NCBI GenBank assembly: GCA_004764695.1
Contig: SMSO01000034.1
Span: forward strand, 3,914,501-3,978,500
Direction of reading: 5' to 3'
Length of the DNA stretch: 64,000 bases
Origin: Schizochytrium sp. TIO01
Lineage: Eukaryota; Sar; Bigyra; Thraustochytrida; Thraustochytriidae
Below, piece after piece: positions 1-10,178 of this stretch; within the stretch, counting starts at the first letter, position 1, and each line of letters opens with the position of its first letter. Under the pieces are notes generated by a model. It was not told where the DNA came from. It did not search any database and was given only the letters and a program-made list of their open reading frames with translations. Made by a program: the position numbers and the translations under genes.

Positions 1-1
1 G

Positions 2-241
2 TCAGAAGAAGAGATTCTCATGCTTCTAGACTACGACCCAGAGTCGATCTTTGAGGAGTGGGGTCCAGAACATTTTGCACTGCTTACGGATGATATTGTG
101 CAGATTCTCACAGTAGACCAAGTCGAAGCAATACAAGCACGGCAACAAGCTGACGAAGAAGTCTATTCTGCTCTCAGGAAAGTCAATCACAGTCTCGCCG
201 AACGACTAATGAGCATCTTCATGAAAGAGGTGCTAGTCTAG
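2..241 (+). CDS. 3' end of a protein-coding gene cut by the window edge
   Basis: The reading frame is open from base 2 to a TAG at 239-241, and it is open before the first in-frame ATG at base 20. I therefore read it as the last 79 codons of a longer gene. The peptide is acidic and predicted helical, with no motif I recognise, and it ends in SIFMKEVLV. An AATAAA at 260-265, 19 bases after the stop, fits a polyadenylation signal. No function can be given from this fragment. A chance open frame is possible but less likely given the signal directly downstream. Confidence 0.55.
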   Translation, partial: SEEEILMLLDYDPESIFEEWGPEHFALLTDDIVQILTVDQVEAIQARQQADEEVYSALRKVNHSLAERLMSIFMKEVLV

Positions 242-3000
242 TGAGTTCTAGAATTTGAGAATAAAGACAAAAACTTCCGTGATATACAAAGATGATACTG
301 ATGGCCAGAATAGAACAGAGGTCTCACTGATCTAGTGATAATGTTATCTATAGCACAGCTGTAACCACATAATTAAAACGTTGTACTTTTACCTTTTAAC
401 GATTTAGGGAAAAGAAAAAGAAGCTCGCCCGCCACAAGATTTTCTAGCGAGTAAAAATTGTAAACTTTAAAAATACCACCTCCAACTCATAGAAGATGCT
501 AGGATGTCCAATCGAAGGAACCAGTGGACAAGACATTGCTATAGTCCCAGGCGCCCCTTTATAAGACCTTCTTGATATAGTGTTTGTAACAGAACTAAAC
601 TAGACAACCAGACTTGCATTGTTCATTAGTCTAGCTAGAGAATCAAAAGTGTACTTACACACTCTCTAAGATAAAACATGGTGTAATCTGAACTGATAGT
701 TGAGAAGAAAAGTTAATCTAAGTCCGACAAGCAGTTCAGATATGCCTTGGTCTCCTAACTACTATATAAATCACTCTTCCTTGGAATTCAATCCCAAAGG
801 ACTGGAGTTCGCTACCTCTTAAAAGCCTCATATTGCCATTCCTTTTTAAGCCTTTCATCCTCATAGTCAACTTTTATCCGACCAAATTCATCTCTCAGTA
901 GAATAGTAAGAAAACACCCACAACTTTCAGACAAATGCCTTCTGGATAGTGATCAGAAAGAAAAGATTGTTGTTCTGGATTATACGCTGAACATCAAATT
1001 GTATACAAGTCTTCAGTAAACCACTTTTTATAAGCACAAGTTACTTCTTAAATTGTAAAACTCTCACAATTGAGTTGATGTATAGCAAGTCTGAATACAT
1101 ATGACTACATTTGTCGCTAAGTATTCGAACAAAGTGAAGCAGCAATTTAACGAAAGATTGGAACGATTATGTAAAGACTGCCACAGAACTAGTCTTTTTC
1201 AGGCCTGTATACTAATCTTATTTGGCATTCCATTTAGAAGAGTTCAATTTCCTTACTATTTTCATCCCTGGCAACTTGGGAGTCTATTATTTGCAACCTG
1301 AAGAGAAGGGGCCCCAATACCTAAGAGGATTGAACTGAAACTTTTACAAAAGCTCATGGAAAATCTGATCTTTTTTTTTTTAAATCAAAGTTTGTAAGTT
1401 GGCGAGATAATTCAACCTCTGTTATGACTTTGGACCAAGAAAATTCCCCCGGAGGTATAATGCTGATCAATAAAATAAGTATATTCTCGCAGATAGTAGT
1501 GATTACATTTTCTTTCTTTTTTTAATTTTTTATTCCCCTTCACTTTACCTTTCTTTTATGTGTCCGTTGCACAGAACGCAAGCTCCCACTGCTGTATGGA
1601 AAGATATGGGCATGGGAGTAGCCTGATTCTCCTAATCGACGACTCTCACTTGCGTTAAGCCTCTTACTGGAAAGCCAGAAACTTCAAGTTGTAACTTTGC
1701 AAATGCAAAAGTGAATAGGGAAAAAAATCCTCAAACCAAAAACAAGCACTTGAACGTTATGACCCACAAGTTGATTTGGATTCCTCACATATTTACTCGA
1801 AGAAATCCAGGTACGCCTTGCCTGTCGTTGCTACTAGTTGAGCAAAACAAGCTCACGTGATAACCAATCGGGCGCCTTCTCGCATTAGCAAAGGCAAGTA
1901 ACGTTGCGTTGAGATCGTCTTATGACCTGAAACGATATTGGTAATGTCATTTTGTTTAGAACGTTTCCTTTTTGACCGTCGCGAATTTGTAAGAAGTTGA
2001 GACTGGTCTACGAAACGGGTATAGGCCTGAGGTTTCAATGGGGCTCAGATTTCCGGCAGGCATCACGAGAGGGTCATGTAGCCTTTTTCACACGGTGCCG
2101 CGGGCCCATCTGTACAATGATAAAGAAACATGAAAACATAATATTTACCCTCGAAAAGAAAGCTTTCTTTAGTTTAATTTGGAAAACTTAGAGAGCATAG
2201 AACTACTAGGCAAGACCGCAGAGAAGCACAAGACTGGGACATTCCGGATGCCTAGAGCAGCTTCCAAGATGCCCCTGACATTGTGCCCCTCACAATCTCG
2301 TGCGTTTAAGTTCCCTCTGTTTGCTGTTTTTTTTGTTTTGTTTTTTAATATTGAATAATACGAGGAGATACTTCCCAGAGCCGTTCGGGATAATGTAAAC
2401 ACTAACTCATTGTGCCGAGTCATTGCACTAAGTGTGCGTGATACATCGCAACAGTCTTTATGCGCAATATATAGACTCTTATGAAAAAGTAATAAAGTCC
2501 AACTCGCCCGAGGAGCATAGTAACAGCCACCTGAATTAACTGTCCAGTTCACCCACGCATTTATCACCGCTGGAGGGTCAAACCACAACCGGGTAATAAA
2601 TACTTTTAGCTTTTACATATCGCATCGCCTCCAGGGTTAACGCAAGAATAATAGAAACTGCACTTGATTGATGAAGCATTGAGTTCATATGCATATATCA
2701 AATTAGGAATTTCGAGAGTGGGGCTGTGCTATGAGTTTGGCTCTATAACAAGGAGAGGGCTCTAAACGAAAAGATTAAAGGGCAAACCAACAATACGAAG
2801 CATCGTTTGGCTGCCCTGGGCATACTGCTTTTTTGGCGTGCAGTTCGACTGTACGAGGTACAGTGAGGCTACTCTCAGCCGCGAGGCGGCACTTATTTAC
2901 ATTGTTCATATTTTCTACAATCCTGGAACTGACCTCGCCGAGAAAGGTTGGCTAGTACAAAGGGAAGAACCTCGCAGAATAAACCACAGCTCGCGCAACA
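242..3000. other. Intergenic region, about 2.8 kb, no supported gene
   Basis: This stretch holds the 3' flank of the cut-off gene, one copy of a decayed dispersed repeat (494-900), A/T runs and the upstream region of the MscS-like gene. Short open frames at 1101-1301 (+), 1853-2038 (-) and 2169-2588 (-) have no recognisable domain and are not called as genes. A 79-codon frame at 2838-3077 (+) overlaps the MscS start codon out of frame. It would act as an upstream ORF if transcription starts before 2838. Confidence 0.6.
494..900 (-). repeat. Dispersed degenerate repeat, copy A
   Basis: This copy aligns by eye over its whole length with 35491-35910 (copy B). A block near 494-620 and a block near 790-900 match in the same order, with the same spacing of about 190 bases between them. 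Read on the minus strand, the right-hand block encodes a peptide containing LLRDEFGRIKVDYEDE that ends at a TAG (complement of 812-814). Copy B ends its matching peptide at the equivalent stop codon. The agreement in both reading frame and stop suggests the 3' end of a once-coding unit. The family is unknown to me. Confidence 0.6.
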
Positions 3001-5988
3001 ATGAATCGCTTTACAGGACAAACTCGCATGAATGTGCTTGTGAATCCTGTGACCAGCCCACTCTCAGCTCAAAATAAAGTAAACCCAGAAGGAGAAATGA
3101 GTGGTCGTCCACCGAGTGAGGATTCATGGCTTGACATTGATGAACTAGATAATGACAAACGACGCGCAAACAGTTTATATTACCAAGTTGCTGCATTTGT
3201 ACAAAATCGAAAATGGAAACTTGTGTTGTGCTGTGTTGGACTTATATGTATTGCTGCTGGAATTATTCTTTATTATCTTGACAATACTGGTTCACAGTAT
3301 TTTTATCGCGCTTTGTTTTTCGTTGCAGCAGCGCTGTTTGCCGGGATGCTAGCAGAAATCTCCATCATTGGTATGCAAGCATCGCTTGAGAAGCTCATGT
3401 CCAAAGCTTCAAAGGACAAGGATCTTGAATATAAGATCACCTGGGTCAACTTTTACTTTTCCACTGTCCGCATCACCCTCACTAAGCTTGTTTGGTGTAT
3501 GCTGGTAATCATTGCGTTTTCAATCGCAGTGCCTCGCTCGAGTGACAACTCAATCACCCCTTCATGGCAGTTAGCATATTACCATGTAAGTCGAATGCTT
3601 GGCATTCTCGCGTTACTTCTCGCTGCGAGAATGGTCTCTCGTATTTTAAGACAGTGGCTAGCGCAAGACTTTGGCGCAAGATCCTTTCGCCCACGTATCC
3701 GAGAATCCCTTGCGCATGAGCACTTCATTGCAAAGCTTCGTGGCAAGGAAGGTACAGCACTCTTGAAGACACTATACCAAACCACACGAAACCTCACGGT
3801 TGACGCGACAATCGATCCCGAAATGTGGCAGACCTTAATGCAGTATATTATATCCCATCATGTTGACGGCTCAGAACCCCCCTCTGGGAAACTCGCTTTG
3901 CGGAAACGATCCCAGTCAAGTAGTTTGGCCAAGAAGGCAAGGCCGATTGCCATCCAAATTTTCGCACGTATTCTTGCCCGGCTTGAAGATTTGAATCGAA
4001 AAAAAGAGTTGAAAGAAGTTGAAGAAATGGTCCCAAGTCCATCATTGGAAGATGTGAACAACGTGGCACCTGAGAGTGCTTTTACTGAAAATACTCAATT
4101 AAAGCCTACTATTGAGGAACAACCAGTACCCGCCATTACAGATGTGAATGCAAAGATTGAGCCACAAGACTCAATTCCGACAGCAGTCGAAGCTAACCAA
4201 GATTCTCTGAAAAGTAAATACGATGATGATGACGATGATGACGATGACGATGATGAGAACGAGAAGGATGACGATGATGATGACGATGATGACGATGATG
4301 AAATTGAAACAATTCCCGCTCTACCCAGCGCACGACCAAATAATATCGACATGCAAGCTCCACCCATGAACAGTGCTCGGTCTCATTTCAACGAAGCACC
4401 CCCGCTTGCAATTACAAGTGCTAGAGCAGTGGCTGAGGACGATCTAGAGTCGAGGTCATCACGACGGAACATTGTCGTACCTGACAGTAGCATGTACCCC
4501 GAGAGCACAAATATTCTTGCCGAGGCTAGTTCGACTGAAAATCCGCAAAACACGAACCTCGATGACGAACATTTGAAAGCCGAAAGGCCTAACAGCGTTA
4601 CTGAACAAACTCAAGAAGGAGACGAGGCTAAAGTAGAAGAGATTTCTGCAGAGACACTTCGGAACCAGGAGCAGCAGGCTCTAAAAGATGAGCAGCTGGA
4701 AAAAATATCTGCTGAACAGTCTATGAAGGTCCGGAATAGATGGCGTCGAGCTCAGTTTGCCAGTCGCCAGCAGCCCTCCAAAGATTTGAAAGGTGACACT
4801 ATTACCATGAGTGATGCTGATTTTGCAGAAGATACTCATCGGCTTTCTAAAATGATGAAGAAGCTAGCCAAGGAGACGCGCAAGCTTGAGCGAAGCTCCT
4901 CGCGAAGCGAAGTTACACCCCCAAGTCACAGTTCGACTCGTGTAAGCTCTCGCATGATTATGGAAGAGGAATTTGTTCAAGCTTTTAAGGAAATCGATCC
5001 ATCTGTTCCTTGGGATAAGCTATGGAAAAAATACATTGACATTGAAAACACAGGTTTCATTACATGGCAGCGCTTTCGAAAACGCATGTTAAGTATGTTC
5101 GAAGCCCGCTTTAATTTGGCGCTCACAGTTTTAGATGCCCAAGCTGTTATTAAGAGCATGGATGGTCTCATTATGTCAGGTCTTCTTGTAATTGTGGTGA
5201 TTATCTCCCTGACAATGTACTCAAGCGACTTTGTCTCTCTCTTAGCAAGCTTGGGTACAATTATTGTAGGTTACTCTTTTATTTTTGGTAGCTCGGTTCA
5301 GGAGTGTTTTGACAACGTCATCTTTATGTTTGGCATGCATCCTTACGACGTGGGTGATGTCTTGCTGATCGATGACCGTAGGTTTCGCGTCACGCGCATA
5401 AGATTGCTCACAACAGATTTTGTTCGCACCGATGGAAGTTTAATTCGAATGTCGAACAGACTCTTGAGAGACAAAGCATTCATCAATGTCTCAACCTCGG
5501 AAATCTATGCCCAAGACTTTAGCACTCTCATTCCTGCGTGTGATGCAACGGAAGAATTTATGCAAACTTTGCAGAGCGAGATCAACAAATTTGTAGCCCA
5601 ACACCTTGATATGTATACCTCGATCTCCTCATTTGCCTATGACCTTGTGCACCCGCTCGATCGATCGGGCGAACTTTCCGCTCGTGGAACACATCCCACG
5701 CATATCCGTGTTCGTTTTTGGGTTGTCTATGCGTTTACCTTTGAAGAAATTAAACGGGTCACAGCTGCCCGGACAACATTCCTAATATTTATTGCTGGTG
5801 CTCTGCGACGACTTGGTGTGGCAAAACCTTTGCTTGCAAGTGCACCTTCTCATGACACTGCTGGATCAGATCATTCTGAGCAATATCAGCAAATTGACCA
5901 TAGTAGCCCCTCGACCCTTGCGACGATCGAGGAAGTAAAGGAGCCCCCTGAGGACATCCGTGGCCCTATGAATAGCATTGATGAGTAA
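3001..5988 (+). CDS. MscS-like mechanosensitive ion channel with EF-hand-like loop and poly-Asp tracts
   Basis: This is a 995-residue single-exon membrane protein. The N-terminal third has several hydrophobic segments (about 70-92, 100-125, 155-175 and 190-215). Residues about 408-435 are two near-pure aspartate runs split by ENEK, followed by a long hydrophilic, probably cytosolic insert. An EF-hand-like loop (DIENTGFITW, from about residue 680) precedes the pore helix and MscS beta domain (about 723-850), which has FGSSVQECFDNVIFMFGMHP and YDVGDVLLID. This order matches plant MSL and fungal Msy1/Msy2 channels, which release osmolytes or ions under membrane tension; in the fungal ones an EF hand tunes Ca2+ response. 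The first ATG has A at -3; in-frame ATGs at 3028 and 3097 are alternatives. AATAAA lies at 6005-6010. The family is clear; membrane location and Ca2+ control are inferred. Confidence 0.9.
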   Translation: MNRFTGQTRMNVLVNPVTSPLSAQNKVNPEGEMSGRPPSEDSWLDIDELDNDKRRANSLYYQVAAFVQNRKWKLVLCCVGLICIAAGIILYYLDNTGSQYFYRALFFVAAALFAGMLAEISIIGMQASLEKLMSKASKDKDLEYKITWVNFYFSTVRITLTKLVWCMLVIIAFSIAVPRSSDNSITPSWQLAYYHVSRMLGILALLLAARMVSRILRQWLAQDFGARSFRPRIRESLAHEHFIAKLRGKEGTALLKTLYQTTRNLTVDATIDPEMWQTLMQYIISHHVDGSEPPSGKLALRKRSQSSSLAKKARPIAIQIFARILARLEDLNRKKELKEVEEMVPSPSLEDVNNVAPESAFTENTQLKPTIEEQPVPAITDVNAKIEPQDSIPTAVEANQDSLKSKYDDDDDDDDDDDENEKDDDDDDDDDDDEIETIPALPSARPNNIDMQAPPMNSARSHFNEAPPLAITSARAVAEDDLESRSSRRNIVVPDSSMYPESTNILAEASSTENPQNTNLDDEHLKAERPNSVTEQTQEGDEAKVEEISAETLRNQEQQALKDEQLEKISAEQSMKVRNRWRRAQFASRQQPSKDLKGDTITMSDADFAEDTHRLSKMMKKLAKETRKLERSSSRSEVTPPSHSSTRVSSRMIMEEEFVQAFKEIDPSVPWDKLWKKYIDIENTGFITWQRFRKRMLSMFEARFNLALTVLDAQAVIKSMDGLIMSGLLVIVVIISLTMYSSDFVSLLASLGTIIVGYSFIFGSSVQECFDNVIFMFGMHPYDVGDVLLIDDRRFRVTRIRLLTTDFVRTDGSLIRMSNRLLRDKAFINVSTSEIYAQDFSTLIPACDATEEFMQTLQSEINKFVAQHLDMYTSISSFAYDLVHPLDRSGELSARGTHPTHIRVRFWVVYAFTFEEIKRVTAARTTFLIFIAGALRRLGVAKPLLASAPSHDTAGSDHSEQYQQIDHSSPSTLATIEEVKEPPEDIRGPMNSIDE

Positions 5989-7691
5989 AATAACATTGCA
6001 CAGAAATAAACCATGCTAACAACTAACTACCTAGGTACCTAGGTTTCTTTGTCTTTTATTAACTCTTGAATTTCGATTAAATCTTTCCATATAAGCATTC
6101 ATTCATGCTAATCCAACCAACTTCCTGCCACGATGCAACGAACCTCTTTACCGCTAACAACTGACGCTCTGTCACTACTCGAAAAAATTAACCTCCAAGA
6201 ACTCATTGCCACCTTCAAAGAAGCTTGTAGCTCAATAACAACCATTGCCTCCACCTTTGCTTGAAGTTTGTGTTTCGAACGTTTCTTGGATCTTTGAATA
6301 TATTTATATCAGTCTTATTCGCTAACTAAAGCCATTGTATTCTTGACAAACGCGATTCGTAGGATATTAAAATACGAGGGTTCTGGAAACATGGTTTCCC
6401 AGAGCAGTTTGGCCTGAAAAGTCGTGACTACTGTGACCATCATGGCTATCATCTTCTTTCCTCAAGCCTCATCCAGCCGAAATTTGCTCGCTCACTCGCT
6501 CGTGTGGTCACTTCCTACTGGATCATAAGTTCTTTAATGCCCCCTTTCTTTCATATAATTGAGAACTCCTTCGCACACTTAGGTGTATGTTAGAACTTTC
6601 ACAGCTTTTTCACCAAGCAATAACTTTCTTAATACCCCTTGTAGCACGTACTGACCTCGACAATAATCATTAAATATTGATCTGTAGGGGGTATATAATA
6701 CCTTATATGGTGTGCGCTACTTCCCTCGCGCTCTTCCATCCCACGCGTGCCTTTTTGCAACTCCTATGTACCTCATATATTTAACTTTAGAACTACTCAA
6801 ATTATGAGGCCGCTCGCTCGTGCCCTCTTTTTCCTTTAGTTGGATCATTGCAAGTCAAAATGAGCAGTCTCTTTCGCCAAGCAAAGTAGTGCAGGAGCAC
6901 AAATTAGTTTTATGCACAGCTGGTCTTCACGTCGCGGTAAACCTGGAACTCTTAGGTGATTGAGAAGAAAGCGTTGACCGTGGTCGCTGCTTGAAGGCCT
7001 CACTTTGTCTCACGGCTGCTAGAGAGAACCAGCTCTACTCTTGTGCCTGCTGATCGTCTGCTCATTGTGCCCACGCGCCAAGTTCACGCCACTTGCAAAA
7101 CTTGCACAGGGCAACTGATAAGCAACAGCTAGTTTACCATTGTAGACAGGAAATAGTCAGACTTCTACGAGTACCGCTAGGTACCTGCTTAATGCTGGCA
7201 CGAGTTTGTAGGAGTAGAATAATCGAAATTCGAGAGTGAAGTGATTGCTCTTGTGGTTATCTAATTCACGCTTTGAACCAAGTTGAACCTCCCTAGACTC
7301 ATACTGAGCCAGGATAGCCTCTTGCGAGAGAGGGATTATTGACCTCAGCGGACCCATACACTAGTACGCCCTCGTACCTAGAACCCGCTCGTGATCGCTT
7401 ATTAGGTGTACATATTGAGTGATTAACTTGTCTGTGAGTCAGGGCTTATTATTCGTGTTGAGCAGTGCTGGACTTCTCTTGTACATTCAATCACAGTCAA
7501 CGTGGTAGCTGGCTTCACTTTTACTCAAACTGGTGTATATATAAAGAAAGCATCAGTGGCTTTACGACCTATATAACGAAGTTCAACTTCATTCTCAGCG
7601 TGACAAAGGAATTTTATATAAAGACTCGAAAAAGGATAGCAGCTTCATCAAAGTCGAATTCTACGGAGAATCTGCAGCTACAGGAAAAGCA
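5989..7691. other. Intergenic region, about 1.7 kb
   Basis: This is the 3' flank of the MscS gene, with AATAAA at 6005-6010 and a nearby palindromic CCTAGGTACCTAGG, plus the upstream region of the RhoGEF locus. I found no gene-like frame except 7465-7695, listed separately. The sequence is AT-rich without long repeats. Confidence 0.6.
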
Positions 7692-7695
7692 ATGA
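7465..7695 (+). other. Possible upstream ORF ending in ATGA overlap with the next start
   Basis: This 76-codon frame has no recognisable domain and a Ser/Lys/Asn-rich composition. Its TGA stop (7693-7695) overlaps the ATG of the next frame (7692-7694) as ATGA. If transcription starts before 7465, translation of the main protein would need leaky scanning or reinitiation. A chance frame is equally plausible. Confidence 0.25.
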
Positions 7696-8282
7696 GTGTT
7701 CGAATTTCGCCAGAGGAGCTTGGAGAGCTTGTGCAATATGTGCCGTTCATCTTGCAGTGGCTCCGGCGAGAAGACTCTGAAGCCGGTGATTTATTTTGTG
7801 GTGCAGCCCTTGATGCCGACGAAGACGAAATCAATGACCTTCTCAAAAGCCTGTATGATGCCCATATGGATCAGGGGTCGCTGGGATCGGACGAACTCAC
7901 CGAACTGCTCAGCGCCGTAGAAGCTGCACCGTGGGCTCGTGCCGTTCACATCATCTTCACCCTTGCAGAACCTCGACTCATTGAAGAGGACCAAGTTGAG
8001 GAGCTGCTTGCTGCACTTGGCGATGGAGGCCTCACTGCAGAGGAGGCTGAGTCTGGCGCTGGTCCTGTTGTACAGTCTATGGAAGAAAACGCCCGTGAGG
8101 CGTTCTATGAACTCTGTGTCACCATGCATGACACTTGCTTAGATTCAGAGATGACAGCATTTGCCCTTGCATCTTCCCTACTCTTTCGCGAACCCCCTTC
8201 TGATGAGACTCGCTATCGCGCCCGGGTTGCCCTCAGTGTATTGGTAGACCATGTCAACGAGGTTTTTGCCGAAGGACACTGA
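7692..8282 (+). CDS. Acidic helical protein, probably the N-terminal half of the adjoining RhoGEF
   Basis: This 196-codon frame has codon use like its neighbours. It is acidic and predicted helical, with no named domain visible. It overlaps the next frame (8251-9474) by 32 bases in a different phase. In the overlap, a run of five T (8263-8267) sits where losing one T would make the reading pass from ...HVNEV into LPKDTEVAPAP and on into the RhoGEF frame without a stop. The simplest reading is one gene of about 600 codons with a one-base frameshift, either a sequencing error or a real mutation. A short unrecognised intron, or two independent overlapping genes, are the alternatives. Confidence 0.6.
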   Translation: MSVRISPEELGELVQYVPFILQWLRREDSEAGDLFCGAALDADEDEINDLLKSLYDAHMDQGSLGSDELTELLSAVEAAPWARAVHIIFTLAEPRLIEEDQVEELLAALGDGGLTAEEAESGAGPVVQSMEENAREAFYELCVTMHDTCLDSEMTAFALASSLLFREPPSDETRYRARVALSVLVDHVNEVFAEGH

Positions 8283-9474
8283 GGTGGCACCAGCACCGGT
8301 TATGCGTGCACCACGTGCGATGCAAAACACAATGACCACTTCAGATATTCGCATTAAACGTGAGCAGCTCAGCGCATTCTATGAATGGCGCGACCCGCTG
8401 TGTATGGAAAACGTAAAAGACCTGTTCCGCAACTTTGAGTTTATTGATATTGCTCATGGCCTGAACAACAAATACGGTGCTGTTCCTGAGGAGTGGGGTG
8501 ACGAACTTCAAGCACTTGCTGATGCTGATACGCCTGGGACGGAATGGTTTGACATCACAAAGGCGACTCCTCGTCCCCCAGACCTTTCCTTGCTACCCGA
8601 CATCAACCGTACCCGGCCTCTGTCCCGTGGAGGAAAGTATTTTCCCACAAAGGTTGACCAGGTGATTGATGAAATCATCGTTACAGAGGCTCATTACCAT
8701 GACATGATGCACGACCTACTTGATTTGTATGTCTCCGAGATCTCAGACATTGCTGAGGGTCGACATGGTCCTGATGCCCAGGAAGAGCTTGGCTTGTCTG
8801 CAGAGGTCATTCGTAGCTGCTTCGGCTCGCGGATCGAGAATGTGCTAGAAGCAAGCAGCACTTTGCTGGCTCGCCTTGATCTGATTGGTCTTGTGCCTCT
8901 ACCCCCGTTTGATCCTGTTGGCCGTCCTGGTATATGCGCTAGGATTTTTGGAGATCATGCTCAAGATTTGCGCGTGTATGCACCATACATTAGTTCTCAT
9001 ATGACAGCAATGAACGATATTAAAGAGGCCGTGGCTCGAGTGGAGCATGAAGATCGCCTTCACGCGTCTAGTTCAGCACGCAAACTTATCAAAAGTGGTC
9101 GTCGCAAGGATAAGCGTAACTCCTTCGTCAAAATTTGGTTTGAGAAGTCGCAAATCTCGAACCGTCTACGCGGCCAGACTCTAGAAAGTGCTCTCATGGG
9201 TCCTGTGCAGCGAGTCCCTCGTTACCGCTTGCTTCTGGAGACCTTGCTAAAGGAGGTCCCAAAGATTGATCCAAATCACCCCTCCCTTCCATTAATTGAG
9301 GATGCATTGGAGAAGATCAAAATCGCTGCTGTGCAAATTAATACTGCTGTCAAACAGCATATGAAGCTACAGTCTATGTTTGGCAAAGATCATATGATTA
9401 GTCCCAATTCTTCTATTGCTCGGAAGGATGGTGAAGGCAACTTTCTCGCTATTGTGAATTCATATGTCGGCTGA
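8251..9474 (+). CDS. Dbl-homology (DH) domain RhoGEF lacking a visible PH domain
   Basis: This 407-codon frame has a DH domain at about residues 134-365. It starts near KVDQVIDEIIVTEAHYHDMM (CR1-like) and ends in the diagnostic CR3 helix QRVPRYRLLLETLLKEVP from residue 320. DH domains catalyse GDP/GTP exchange on Rho/Rac/Cdc42 GTPases. The preceding segment FIDIAHGLNNKYGAVPEEW resembles linker repeats seen before protist DH domains. A PH domain normally follows, but the frame stops 40-odd residues after the DH domain at FLAIVNSYVG, just where a PH domain would begin. No PH-like stretch is evident downstream. AATAAA is at 9568-9573. The DH assignment is firm; the start is uncertain because of the overlap with 7692-8282. 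Confidence 0.85.
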   Translation: MSTRFLPKDTEVAPAPVMRAPRAMQNTMTTSDIRIKREQLSAFYEWRDPLCMENVKDLFRNFEFIDIAHGLNNKYGAVPEEWGDELQALADADTPGTEWFDITKATPRPPDLSLLPDINRTRPLSRGGKYFPTKVDQVIDEIIVTEAHYHDMMHDLLDLYVSEISDIAEGRHGPDAQEELGLSAEVIRSCFGSRIENVLEASSTLLARLDLIGLVPLPPFDPVGRPGICARIFGDHAQDLRVYAPYISSHMTAMNDIKEAVARVEHEDRLHASSSARKLIKSGRRKDKRNSFVKIWFEKSQISNRLRGQTLESALMGPVQRVPRYRLLLETLLKEVPKIDPNHPSLPLIEDALEKIKIAAVQINTAVKQHMKLQSMFGKDHMISPNSSIARKDGEGNFLAIVNSYVG

Positions 9475-10178
9475 GACTTGCTTGCTCAAGATTTGATCTT
9501 AGATTATTCTACACTTAATGTACAGGTGTTATTAGAGGTCGCACATTCGAATTAAATATTAAATAGAAATAAACCTGTATTAAATCCGGTCATTCTTTTA
9601 TTTATATATATTTAATGTGATGTTAATAGAATACCAACCTATGACAACACACTATTTTGACAAATCCAGTACGGTCTCAGCATGACAATAGGAAGATTGT
9701 AATGTCTTTCGCTAGCCTAATGCTAGTCTTTTGACTTTCATAAGGGGAATGCTATCGTGTGGCTAAATCTTGCATAGGTAGTCCACTATTTCTACGGGCA
9801 ATTTCGAGCTTCTATAATTACTACGATGCATGCATCAATGTTCACCAACATCATCAAACGGACTATTCGATGCTAAATATAACTCTTTTCCTCTTTCATT
9901 ATATTTTTCAGATCTTGCCGTATACTTAAAAATTGTAAAGGATTGGACGACTTGCTAAACATAGAAATTGTCATCCTTTGACGCATAAATCCATTCCAGT
10001 AGTGGCACAAAGGTCCTTAGCAACTCACTAGTCAGAGGTAATGAGCCAATCGTTGTTTAGCTTGGGTAAACCCAAGTCAAAAAACAATCACTCATCATTT
10101 CTCAAGTGCTACTTACAAAAATAACTTAAAGATAAAAATTCAGGTCAATTAAAAAAACTGTTATCTGAAAAAAGTATG
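9475..10178. other. Intergenic region, about 700 bases, AT-rich
   Basis: This holds the RhoGEF 3' flank (AATAAA at 9568-9573) and the 3' flank of the minus-strand tRNA, including a run of six A at 10168-10173. On the tRNA strand that run is a T6 RNA polymerase III terminator. I saw no gene-like frame. Confidence 0.6.
10168..10173 (-). terminator. RNA polymerase III T6 terminator of the tRNA-Gly gene
   Basis: Six A on the plus strand are six T on the tRNA strand, beginning six bases past the discriminator base. This is the expected position and length for Pol III termination. Confidence 0.8.

Noticed and set aside
2169-2588. 139-codon minus-strand frame
   Set aside because: No recognisable motif and no supporting codon bias; left uncalled though a small lineage-specific gene cannot be excluded.
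4095-4367. Minus-strand poly-Ser frame inside the MscS gene
   Set aside because: It is the complement of the GAT/GAC repeat that encodes poly-Asp in the real gene.
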